The notes under the pieces are model-generated. The model did no database searches, was not told the origin of the DNA, and saw nothing but the letters and a program-made list of their open reading frames with translations. Made by a program: the position numbers and the translations under genes. Below, piece after piece: positions 41,989-50,887 of a DNA stretch of 64,000 nucleotides (position 1 is the first letter of the stretch; every line of letters begins with the position of its first letter). The stretch spans positions 62,001-126,000 of the IMG/VR virus record IMGVR_UViG_3300024261_000006. One strand, given 5' to 3'. Source of the stretch: a virus.

Positions 41989-43025
41989 TAGTCTATACTT
42001 TCATGATAAAAAAAGGACTCTTCACCAGTGTTTTTTGAATAGTCTATAGCTTTTCCTAGTTTAGAATATATCTTTTCTTCTTCAAGATCATAAATATTAT
42101 TATTATTTCTGTTTAATATTAATATATCATTTAAAGATTCATCTCTTAATTTATTATAGAAGAAATTTGAATCATTATTTACAAGAATATCTCTTTTATT
42201 AGAAGCTACATCTTTAAAAGGTTCTGTTTTCTGAGAATTAAAGGTTACAAATCTAGGTTCATTAGAATGTCTATTTGTTTTTACTTCTACTAACACAGGA
42301 GGAATATGATCGTTATATTCAACTTTGTACTTATCATTACTGTTATAAAGTATTCCTTCTAATATGCCATCTTCAAAAAAACTGTTTGGCATTTGATCTT
42401 TTATAGTATAATTTTTAATATGAACGTTTTCTTTTATTCCATTAACGCCATTACTAAAAGAGCTCCCTTTAATACCTTTTAAGCTGTCTACACCAAAACT
42501 ATACTGTTGTATTCTCTTAACACTATCAAAAACTTCTATTCTTGCTCCCCTTCTATAAAAGTCTGAATCGTTAAATCTGATTGGGTGCGGATATTCTCCC
42601 ATTTCAGACTCACTTATACCTATGTAGTCTATTGTTTCAAACTTATGTCTATCTTTAAAGTAATCAAAGTCAATATTTAATTGTGATTCATTGTTGTCAT
42701 AATGACCAATATTTTTTCTATAAAAAGAAGTATTCAAAGGTAAGTCGATATATTCGTTACTTGTATCATTATAAGGTTTTATATATATTTCTTTGTCTTC
42801 TTTGAAAAAATTTGAATATTTTTGACTATTAATATTTCTTTTTACAAAATCAAGTGCATTGAAACTCATTCTAACTGTATAACTATTTGATTCTTTTTTT
42901 ATATAGTTATTTGATTTTCTATTTAAAGTATTAGAATTTCTTCTTTTGTATTCTACGAAATAACCTGAGCCTTCTTTGAATAAATGTGACGGATAGCCTT
43001 CGATATTAACGATAATCATGTCCAA
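41988..43025 (-). CDS. Structural protein, 345 aa
   Basis: Rich in Asn, Ser, Asp and Tyr. YIGISESEMGEYPHPIRFNDSDFYRRGARIEVFDSVKR is the most ordered-looking stretch (about 135-170). It overlaps the upstream 1184-aa gene by 10 bp and the next gene by one base. Its size and place after gp25, gp6 and a gp7-sized protein recall T4 gp8 (334 aa), but I see no sequence similarity to gp8, so the name is not used. Probable baseplate wedge component. Confidence 0.8.
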   Translation of the reverse strand: MDMIIVNIEGYPSHLFKEGSGYFVEYKRRNSNTLNRKSNNYIKKESNSYTVRMSFNALDFVKRNINSQKYSNFFKEDKEIYIKPYNDTSNEYIDLPLNTSFYRKNIGHYDNNESQLNIDFDYFKDRHKFETIDYIGISESEMGEYPHPIRFNDSDFYRRGARIEVFDSVKRIQQYSFGVDSLKGIKGSSFSNGVNGIKENVHIKNYTIKDQMPNSFFEDGILEGILYNSNDKYKVEYNDHIPPVLVEVKTNRHSNEPRFVTFNSQKTEPFKDVASNKRDILVNNDSNFFYNKLRDESLNDILILNRNNNNIYDLEEEKIYSKLGKAIDYSKNTGEESFFYHESID

Positions 43026-46000
43026 CTCTTTCTTATAATGCTATTGTCTGGATTCAAATCTGATATTGTGTTTCTTCTTGAAAAACCGTTGATATTAAAT
43101 TCTGCAGAATATCTTTTGTTATAAGTATCAAAACTTACATAGCTTTCCAAGTCAACATATCCAATTCTACTATCAGACATTCTATATTGATACTTATTTC
43201 TTTCAGCAATCGAAGATTCATAAACAAAATTAAAGCCATGGTAGTGAACCTTGCTAGGTACTGCCTGATAGAGAATGTCTTCAAGAATATTATCATAATA
43301 TTTGTAAATTTGGTATAGTATTTTTATATTTAGCTCTTTTTCAAGTTTTTCATAAAATACATTTCTTAGCTCATGTAAACTTTGGTAACTATCTTCAAAC
43401 AAAGATGAAGCATTACTAAGGTTTTGAGTAAAATAATCGTTTACAAGTATTATTTTTGATATTTCTTTGTCAATAAAATTGGAAACAGAAAAGTCTATAG
43501 ATAATCTTATATCTTCAAAGTTTGCAAATTTAGACTCTGTAGAGAAGTTAGGATTAACGTTAAAATTTTCATAATCTTCCATTAACTTTGTGTTGCTTAA
43601 AGAGTTTATGTTTACTCTACTAAAATTTTCTGGATAATCAATTTTACTTGTTTGTTCTAGAACTATATAGTCAATTAACTTAAATATGTTTTTTGTCAAC
43701 GTCAAGTAATTATTATCTATATATATTTTAGATTTTATATCATTTGCAGTATTGTTTATTCTTGTTACTTCATTAAATAGCTCAAAATAATTATTATCAA
43801 TTCCTACTAATCCATTTGAGTTAGTTTCTAATTTCTCTCTTAGATTTGTATGCAATATCAGCGTATCGTGAACATCTTTTATGTTTGATGAATCTACGCC
43901 TGAATTGGAAATATCAGTTTTATGTACTAATATTTCTTTTTTTGTCAACTCTTTTTGCCAAAGCCTAATTGTGCCAATTAATCCCTCAAACCTAGTATAA
44001 TTTATATTTTCGCTTGTAACTACATTATCATAAAAACCTGATTTGACAATGCCTGTTCTAACAAAAGGTTTATTTATAGAAAAGTCTTTATCTTTTATGT
44101 TAACTACAGACTCAACTTGATTAATTGCTTTGTTTTTAGATCCAAAATCTGAATTGCACTCAAACAAATTGTAACGAGAATAGCTATCAGTTAAATGTTT
44201 TCTGTTTATGCATATATAATGTAACTTACCGTCAAACAAGTTAACGTCGTTCAAGCTAGATGCTACGATTTGACTATTATTATTTGTTTCCCTAACATAC
44301 AATGTAAAAGTGCCTGAAATGTCTGTAGATTTATCTCTAGAAAATACTAAGTTTATATAGGGAACTTTGCTATTAACATTGTCCTCTTTGTCTATTCTAA
44401 ATATTGATTGTTTATTGTTGTAAGATTCTAGCTTAAGCTGATCAAATTTGACATACGCTTCTAACGACCAATTAGATGTAAAATCTAAAAATATATTATT
44501 GTTTGAGTCATACATTTGTGTCTCTAATAACAATCTATTAGCGGGATAACCGCTTACATTGTCAAAAGTTTCAGAAGTATTAATTATACCATTATCAAAA
44601 AAGTCTACAAGTTTCAGTGCTTTATTTTTTTCTATAAATGAAGTAGACATATTAAGCTTGTTTTGAGAGTTAAACTCTCTTATACTAACAAATGTATCAG
44701 GTTCTAATCCAAAGCTATTGAAAACAGATTTTATAGAGTTTATTGTTCCTTTGCTTCTTATGAAATCTTGTGAATTAATTAAAAATCTTTTCCATAATAC
44801 GTTTTGAATCTGTCTAATTGATTTTTGACTAAATACTTCTTCATGAGTTAAATTTTTACCTTCCAGTTTGTCTAGAATAATATCTGGAAATATTTCTTTA
44901 AATTCAAATCCCATTTGTGACAAAGCAGTTGGCAATATTATGCTAGATTGTTTATTATTGTTTAAGTCGTCATAGTTTAAGTCAATAATCTTAGATATGT
45001 TATCTATATAGCATTTTAATTGATCAAAAAACCTTGACCATATAGTAATTAGATTTATCAACGTAGAGTTTCCAGGTTCAGTAACTCCAAATAACACTTT
45101 AGTGTTTGTTTGATCTATAGCAACTTCTTCTTTTGTTACAAATATATTGTCAACACCGTCATTATCAGATGATTCTACAAATAAATACTTGGGAAAAAGT
45201 TTCCAGAATACGTTAGGATTTTGTTTATCATAAATTTCTGCATTTTCTAATAAAGATTTTTGGCTTAGCAAAGTATTGGAAAAATTAGGAAATATAACAG
45301 GTGATTTATTTAATACTTCATACTTTATTGGTGTATCAATATTTATGTCTTTTGTTCTATATTCACTTATTTCTGATTCTTGCCAAGCGCTACCACCAGA
45401 ATTTTTCCTTATTAGCCCGTGAACTTTTTTGCCAGAAGAATCTAAACATATATTGTTATTAGTATATACTCCGGAAGGCTCATTGAACTTATAATATATA
45501 TTTAGTGCTGGAACTGAATGTATGTTTTTATTTTTTTCTACTACAATGTCTTTTCTTTTTCTAGAATTTACAAAGAATCTAAATTCATCTATATAACCTA
45601 TTAGACCCGAAGTCCTTGTCACATTTAAAGTGTTATTTGCTAATATTGCGTGATTAGATCCATTTCCAATAAAAGCATTAGATTTAATAAAGTCATTTTG
45701 TAGCTTTTCGCTTACGTTTAAAGATCCATCTTGAGTTACACTTTTCTGTTTGCCGTTATAATAAAAATTTGTAAATCTTTTTCCTTGAACAATAATTGTT
45801 GTAAAGTTAACATGATTGAATTTTCCTAGCTCTACTTGCGAAACAGACTTATGGAAATTATTATTGTTTGATATTACTAGATTTAAATCGCAGTAATTAA
45901 TGTTATCTAAAGTAGTAAAGTTATCTGCATATATTGTTATTCCATTATCTGAATCATCTTTTTTCTGGAATATTATTTGTGTTCCAAAAGCTGTACTATT

Positions 46001-46570
46001 TGCTTGAGAGTCAATATATAACCAAAAGTCAAAGCTAAACTTGTTTCTATTTATATCAAAAAGACCTGATTTTACTTCGCCTTTGTAATCATTAAACAAG
46101 TTTCCATTTTTATCTTTTATGAAAACTTCATTGTTTCCATCAAATCTTAAATATCCTAAGTTTTTAGGTATGTGATTGTCATAAATATGTTTTGTAAATC
46201 CATCTAAGTTTAGAAAATACTGATTAACATCGTATTCTGTTTTGTCATATGGAAATTCATTGAGTATTTTTCTGTATGCATAATGAACTTTACTTACTGC
46301 AGAATCAAAAAATACGTGATTTTCAAATTTAGAAAAATCAACGTTTACAAGCTGTTGAGTTGTAAAAAGCCCTTCGTAATCGTCTATTCTACCAAAGTAC
46401 TCAGATTTATCCTCGTTAAATAGAGTTTCACTATCCTTAGTAATATGTTTGTTTTTCGCTGTTCTTTCAACAGAAGTTAATTTCGTGTTGCTATTATACC
46501 CTTTTTTTTTAAAAATAGAATTATTAACATGTAATCTTCTTAAAGAAGCTGATCCTGCTTGTCTAGACAT
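43016..46570 (-). CDS. Giant baseplate protein with two LamG-like domains, 1184 aa
   Basis: The first jellyroll lies at about 173-303 (KFSFDFWLYIDSQA; GKFNHVNFTTIIVQGKRFTNFYYNGK). The second lies at about 697-865 (NWSLEAYVKFDQL; DGKLHYICINRKHLTDSYSR; GTIRLWQKELTKKEI). Between them, near 590-620, is LWKRFLINSQDFIRSKGTINSIKSVFNSFGL, the SKGT..SI...F..FG pattern found in many baseplate and tail proteins. Size and order (after gp25, gp6 and a 637-aa protein) resemble T4 gp7 (1032 aa), though homology is not shown. The lectin domains suggest surface-glycan contact. It overlaps both neighbours by 1 and 10 bp. Confidence 0.85.
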   Translation of the reverse strand: MSRQAGSASLRRLHVNNSIFKKKGYNSNTKLTSVERTAKNKHITKDSETLFNEDKSEYFGRIDDYEGLFTTQQLVNVDFSKFENHVFFDSAVSKVHYAYRKILNEFPYDKTEYDVNQYFLNLDGFTKHIYDNHIPKNLGYLRFDGNNEVFIKDKNGNLFNDYKGEVKSGLFDINRNKFSFDFWLYIDSQANSTAFGTQIIFQKKDDSDNGITIYADNFTTLDNINYCDLNLVISNNNNFHKSVSQVELGKFNHVNFTTIIVQGKRFTNFYYNGKQKSVTQDGSLNVSEKLQNDFIKSNAFIGNGSNHAILANNTLNVTRTSGLIGYIDEFRFFVNSRKRKDIVVEKNKNIHSVPALNIYYKFNEPSGVYTNNNICLDSSGKKVHGLIRKNSGGSAWQESEISEYRTKDINIDTPIKYEVLNKSPVIFPNFSNTLLSQKSLLENAEIYDKQNPNVFWKLFPKYLFVESSDNDGVDNIFVTKEEVAIDQTNTKVLFGVTEPGNSTLINLITIWSRFFDQLKCYIDNISKIIDLNYDDLNNNKQSSIILPTALSQMGFEFKEIFPDIILDKLEGKNLTHEEVFSQKSIRQIQNVLWKRFLINSQDFIRSKGTINSIKSVFNSFGLEPDTFVSIREFNSQNKLNMSTSFIEKNKALKLVDFFDNGIINTSETFDNVSGYPANRLLLETQMYDSNNNIFLDFTSNWSLEAYVKFDQLKLESYNNKQSIFRIDKEDNVNSKVPYINLVFSRDKSTDISGTFTLYVRETNNNSQIVASSLNDVNLFDGKLHYICINRKHLTDSYSRYNLFECNSDFGSKNKAINQVESVVNIKDKDFSINKPFVRTGIVKSGFYDNVVTSENINYTRFEGLIGTIRLWQKELTKKEILVHKTDISNSGVDSSNIKDVHDTLILHTNLREKLETNSNGLVGIDNNYFELFNEVTRINNTANDIKSKIYIDNNYLTLTKNIFKLIDYIVLEQTSKIDYPENFSRVNINSLSNTKLMEDYENFNVNPNFSTESKFANFEDIRLSIDFSVSNFIDKEISKIILVNDYFTQNLSNASSLFEDSYQSLHELRNVFYEKLEKELNIKILYQIYKYYDNILEDILYQAVPSKVHYHGFNFVYESSIAERNKYQYRMSDSRIGYVDLESYVSFDTYNKRYSAEFNINGFSRRNTISDLNPDNSIIRKSWT

Positions 46571-48483
46571 TATTCAAACCTTATAATTAAACTTTTGTCA
46601 AATATTTGTTTTTCAAGACCAGAAAAATAGTCTGTATAATAGAAAACAAAGCTTGCTCTTTTATTCTTGTAATTTTTAGATGCATATAGATTCAAATGAT
46701 AATATTCTCCATTGTAAATAAGCTTTGTGTAATAACCATCTTTTGAAATTATCTCTTCACCTGTGTCAACATCAAACATTGAGTAATTAACATTCCCAAT
46801 ATTTTCTGATATTAAGTCTACAGGAACCTTAACAGCATCATATTGTTTCTTCGTATCAATAAAACTTAACTTAAGCTGCTTGAAGTCATTGTTAACTTTC
46901 ATAGACTTGTGATCTGAGTCAACAACAACTCTTACATTTCTAAATACCTCAAGATTACTATCAGGCAAGTAAAACTTAACTGTTTCTGTTTTCAGTATTA
47001 TTTCGTCACTATCAACGTCACCATCTGTGTTGCTGTCATAAAAATATTTTAAAGTTATATCTACATAACCATTTTTAATCAGCTCAGCTTTAAATTTTGA
47101 ATTTGATTCTGTGCTTTGAATAACATTATTTGTCAAAGCAAACTTTTTAATTCCCGGGATGTCTGAACCTTTGTAATTTTTAACTGCAGTGGCATCTATT
47201 ACATTATTACTCAGTATATTTGTTGAACCATCTGTATCTAAATATGAAAACTCTAACTTTAAGTTTGCACTAAAAGCTGTTGGAGACTTATCGATTATAT
47301 TTGTTAAATAAAAATTTTCTGTATTATCTAGATATCTTTTTTTATCTTTATATGTGATAATGTCAAAGACTGTGTCTTTTATTTTCATTTCAATTTTTGG
47401 ATGGTAGTTTTTATTAAAGTTATTTCTACTAGCAAACCTTTTTAAAAAATAAGTATTTGCATCAAACATGTTTTCATGATCAAAATCAATTACAAAACAC
47501 TGACTTAAACTACTACCTGTATTAAGATAATGTTGAATATATGAAGTTATATCAAAAACTATGTCTTCGCTCCCATCTTCTATGTCTAATGTTGAAAAGA
47601 CAGCTTGTGCTAGTAATGATGTATCTGTCGAAGTAACAATACCTTCTTTTGTCCAGACTTTGCTTGTTTTAGTGTTAATTGTTTTAAAGTTAGCATCACC
47701 TAAATCTGAAAAGTGGACTGTGTCCCTGCCTAAACCTTCATTAAAATCTTCATTTAAAACTCTTAGTCTTAACTTAAAGTCTTTTGGTCTTACAGATGAA
47801 CTCCCAACATCTTTTAGCTTTAACTGTGCTTTAAAATTACTATTAAATGCAGAGCTTCCATAAGTAGTAACATTGTTTGTTTTAAAAGAGGCAAGATCAA
47901 ATTTAAGTAATATTGACGAGTGCTCAAATCTTCTAAAAGGTGTAATGCTAAAATTGCCAGATGCATCATGTGTAACTACTCCATCACCTGATTTTCCTGC
48001 TATATTCTGTTCTAGCAGAATTTTTGAATCCTCTAATTTTGTTGCAGTAATATTAAGCTTTAAGTTTTGTTGACCATCTGGAGCAGGAGCGCCTTGATCA
48101 GATTGATTAAAGCTAGAAACACTATTTATAGCATTTATTACTTTCTGAAGTTGATTAACACCAGCAGAAACGTTGTTAATTCCTATGATAACTCTTCCAC
48201 TAGCATCAACTCTACCGTCTTCATGCGTTGAGCCACTATCTATAATAAAAACTACACTATTGTCACTACTATCTTTTAAAGTAAACGTTTTACTAGCTAC
48301 AAGATCACTAGTGACATCTAATATTGTAAAAAGTGACCTAGGCTTAACGTTTTTATTTTCACCTACGATTTTAAATAAGTCAAGTGTTGATGCTTGACCA
48401 AAGTTAGCATCTACTCCTTTATTATATTGCGTTGAAAGATCTGTAACGTATGTGTCTTTTACAGCATTTTCTGTTATTATCAT
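46570..48483 (-). CDS. Structural protein with DNRLRE-like domain, 637 aa
   Basis: The N-terminus KDTYVTDLSTQYNKGVDANFG and the following SILLKFDLASF (about 188), FKLRLRVLNEDFNEG and DIVFDITSYIQHYLNTG (about 310-330), with a late YFLKRFASRNN, fit the DNRLRE/CBM-type beta-sandwich found in secreted adhesins and some tail proteins. The C-terminal half is beta-rich (DVDTGEEIISKDGYYTKLIYNGEYYHLNLYASKNYKNK), possibly another Ig-like domain. It starts 3 bp after gp6 and shares a base with the 1184-aa gene. Likely a baseplate-associated binding protein. Confidence 0.82.
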   Translation of the reverse strand: MIITENAVKDTYVTDLSTQYNKGVDANFGQASTLDLFKIVGENKNVKPRSLFTILDVTSDLVASKTFTLKDSSDNSVVFIIDSGSTHEDGRVDASGRVIIGINNVSAGVNQLQKVINAINSVSSFNQSDQGAPAPDGQQNLKLNITATKLEDSKILLEQNIAGKSGDGVVTHDASGNFSITPFRRFEHSSILLKFDLASFKTNNVTTYGSSAFNSNFKAQLKLKDVGSSSVRPKDFKLRLRVLNEDFNEGLGRDTVHFSDLGDANFKTINTKTSKVWTKEGIVTSTDTSLLAQAVFSTLDIEDGSEDIVFDITSYIQHYLNTGSSLSQCFVIDFDHENMFDANTYFLKRFASRNNFNKNYHPKIEMKIKDTVFDIITYKDKKRYLDNTENFYLTNIIDKSPTAFSANLKLEFSYLDTDGSTNILSNNVIDATAVKNYKGSDIPGIKKFALTNNVIQSTESNSKFKAELIKNGYVDITLKYFYDSNTDGDVDSDEIILKTETVKFYLPDSNLEVFRNVRVVVDSDHKSMKVNNDFKQLKLSFIDTKKQYDAVKVPVDLISENIGNVNYSMFDVDTGEEIISKDGYYTKLIYNGEYYHLNLYASKNYKNKRASFVFYYTDYFSGLEKQIFDKSLIIRFE

Positions 48484-48486
48484 CTT

Positions 48487-50349
48487 TTATCCATTTCTAA
48501 CAACAATATCATAGTTGTCATGCTTGAACTCAAATATTCCGCCTCTTAAGGGATAAATAAAACCATCCTGAAATTGTTGCTTTGGAGAAAAATTACTATT
48601 TGAATACTCTATGTCTATTTCTTCTTCTTCGTCAAAGAAGTCATCCTGGAAGCTTTTTGAATTAACAATATTTTCAGGTAACGTTACTATACTAGAAACG
48701 CCATCAGTATTTAAGACTATATTAATAATATCGTTAACATTTATAGCTTCGTTAATCTGTAAAGTTTCGAATCTCATATTCTGTATAATTCTTGATATAA
48801 CGTTATCTAAAACATTTTCAACAACAAATGATGATTTTACTTTAATAGTTAATTCTATTCCAAAATTATAAATAGACGTATCTAATATATTAAAACTATC
48901 ACCTAGGACTCTGTAGTTATTTATGAAATTCTTGAGATTCATTTTTAATGCATCATTTGCATGAACGTAAAAGCCCACATTGTTTTTGCATATAACAAAA
49001 AGATCTTTTGACAGGTTAGTATATTGATTTTCTAATAATGCAATTTTATGAACTTTACCATAGTCTGATGGCATTGTATAGATTCTAGATATTAAATCTT
49101 TTTCATTTACAATTCTATTTTGTGATACCAAAGTATTTGGTATTTGTAGTCTTAGTTCTTCTAATGTCAAGCTATTCGTTCCACCAACAGCTTCTTCTTC
49201 GTTAAAAGCATCTAGAGTTTCTGTGACACTTGAAATTATTCCATCAATATCCGCATTGCCATCACCCACATTAGGGAAAACTAATATCGGGTTGACAATT
49301 GTTTCAATTGATCCTGCTGCAACATTATGGTCTTCTCCACCTCCATAAATATACTCAATCGTCAACGTTTTGCCTGCAGGAGAAACACCTAGAGAATTAG
49401 ATTTAATCAAGCTATTTGGATCTAATGATATACTCTCGCTATAACTTCTATTTTTTAAAGGAACAAGCAAATCTTCAGGGTTAGTCAAGATATTATCTTC
49501 AATTGTTTTTCCACTTCCATTTCCAAATCTAACTGTAGAAGTATTATTTTGAAAGTTTCTTTCTACAACGTATCTAAAAGGTGCTGAAGTTGGGTACAAA
49601 TAATTTTCTTTTGCATCTTCTACTTTTAAATAGACAGTATTTTGGCTTAAAAATTCAACTTCATAATATTCATTTAAATCGCTATCAACTATTTTAACAA
49701 TATTTTGTACGTTTTCGTTCTGTATATTATATGATAAGAAAAAGTTTTGATTGTCTGAGTCAAAAGAAACAGTTTCAGAAGTAAAAATTCCTGACGTACA
49801 TAAACCTTTCTTCTCAAGTATTAGCTTTATAGCAGCGCCATTCTCACCTTCTTCTGATATTTCTTTTACATAGTTTGATCTGAAATCAACATCTTCAGAT
49901 AGTATAAAATCAATACCGTCATCAGAAATTAAAGTCGTACCTGCTTTGATTATTGGAAGCTGATTAGCATCTGGAAGCATATCATTTATGCTTGCGTCTG
50001 TATCAATGTCAACTTCAATAAAAAATGTTACATATACACTAGACGGTGAAGCATTTCCACCTTTAACGCCTGCTTTTCTTAGATGCTTAACAATATTTGA
50101 TGTACTTGTAGCTGTTTCATAACTTAATTCGCTAAATTGTTGTTCAACATAAAAAGACAAAGAGTCACCTACAATAGCAGCAAAGTCTAACAGCATTCCT
50201 CCCAACGAACTTTCAGAAAAGTCTTGTATTTGATTTGAAAAGTTTGTATTTGCATAGTTAATCAGCTCATTTCTAAAATCTTCGAATGTTTTGTTTATAT
50301 ATTGATTTTTTCTTTGATTGATTAATTTTTTAGATACGTTTATAGACAT
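48487..50349 (-). CDS. 6: Baseplate wedge subunit (gp6-like)
   Basis: The N-terminal pattern INYANTNFSNQIQDFSESSLGGMLLDFAAIVGDSLSFYVEQQFSELSYETA is characteristic of T4 gp6 and related gpJ-family wedge proteins. The length (620 aa) is close to T4 gp6 (660). Later VVERNFQNNTSTVRFGNGSGK and a C-terminal acidic EEEEIDIEY segment follow. In T4, gp6 dimers form the inner ring joining wedges around the hub. It shares one base with gp25, its partner in the wedge core, and is followed after 3 bp by the DNRLRE-like protein. Confidence 0.92.
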   Translation of the reverse strand: MSINVSKKLINQRKNQYINKTFEDFRNELINYANTNFSNQIQDFSESSLGGMLLDFAAIVGDSLSFYVEQQFSELSYETATSTSNIVKHLRKAGVKGGNASPSSVYVTFFIEVDIDTDASINDMLPDANQLPIIKAGTTLISDDGIDFILSEDVDFRSNYVKEISEEGENGAAIKLILEKKGLCTSGIFTSETVSFDSDNQNFFLSYNIQNENVQNIVKIVDSDLNEYYEVEFLSQNTVYLKVEDAKENYLYPTSAPFRYVVERNFQNNTSTVRFGNGSGKTIEDNILTNPEDLLVPLKNRSYSESISLDPNSLIKSNSLGVSPAGKTLTIEYIYGGGEDHNVAAGSIETIVNPILVFPNVGDGNADIDGIISSVTETLDAFNEEEAVGGTNSLTLEELRLQIPNTLVSQNRIVNEKDLISRIYTMPSDYGKVHKIALLENQYTNLSKDLFVICKNNVGFYVHANDALKMNLKNFINNYRVLGDSFNILDTSIYNFGIELTIKVKSSFVVENVLDNVISRIIQNMRFETLQINEAINVNDIINIVLNTDGVSSIVTLPENIVNSKSFQDDFFDEEEEIDIEYSNSNFSPKQQFQDGFIYPLRGGIFEFKHDNYDIVVRNG

Positions 50350-50858
50350 TAAACAGATCTCCTAATTCTTAGCTCTAAACTATTTTTTCTATTTTCGAAG
50401 CCCTGAATAAAATATCTTATAGTAACAAGCATATAATTTGCATCATTGCTATTATTTGTAACTTCTTTTGACTCAAAATCTATTAAATTAATAAAAGGAA
50501 AAAACTCTGAAACACTGCTTTGTATTTCTTCCATAACAATATTTTCTATATCGTCTAGTTCTAAGTCAGTCTTATTATATATTTCATGTAATATAGTTCC
50601 GAAGTTAGGTTTGCAAAGTAATTCGCCTTTTTTTGTCATCAAAAAAGTTTTGAAGTTGTTTGAAACTTGATCAAAAATATTTGTATTCATCTTGAATAAC
50701 GATTCATATGATTTTGAACCTCTTTCAAGCGGCATTTTAATACCTAATGGTAAAATATCACTTTTGATACTCTTTGAGTCGAGTAGTTCTTTCTCGTTTT
50801 TTTCTTGTAATGTTTGCCCTGTATTTAAAAATTTAATTTCTGACATGTTACACCTCAA
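50349..50858 (-). CDS. 25: Baseplate wedge subunit (gp25 / GPW family)
   Basis: The core NFKTFLMTKKGELLCKPNFGTILHEIYNKTD and the C-terminal TIRYFIQGFENRKNSLELRIRR show the GPW/gp25 fold, with the conserved PNFG motif and basic C-terminus. At 169 aa it is slightly longer than T4 gp25 (132) because of an N-terminal extension (ISDILPLGIKMPLERGSKSYESLF). It is the inner wedge protein that contacts the sheath. A GAGGTG ribosome-binding site precedes the first ATG; a second Met (M5) is also possible. Immediately upstream of gp6, as in many T4-like phages. Confidence 0.92.
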   Translation of the reverse strand: MRCNMSEIKFLNTGQTLQEKNEKELLDSKSIKSDILPLGIKMPLERGSKSYESLFKMNTNIFDQVSNNFKTFLMTKKGELLCKPNFGTILHEIYNKTDLELDDIENIVMEEIQSSVSEFFPFINLIDFESKEVTNNSNDANYMLVTIRYFIQGFENRKNSLELRIRRSV

Positions 50859-50887
50859 ACATAAATATTTAGCTTAATAAATAATAC

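Noticed and set aside
41988-46570. Labelling the 1184-aa and 345-aa proteins gp7 and gp8
   Set aside because: Order and size fit T4, but no convincing residue-level match was seen.
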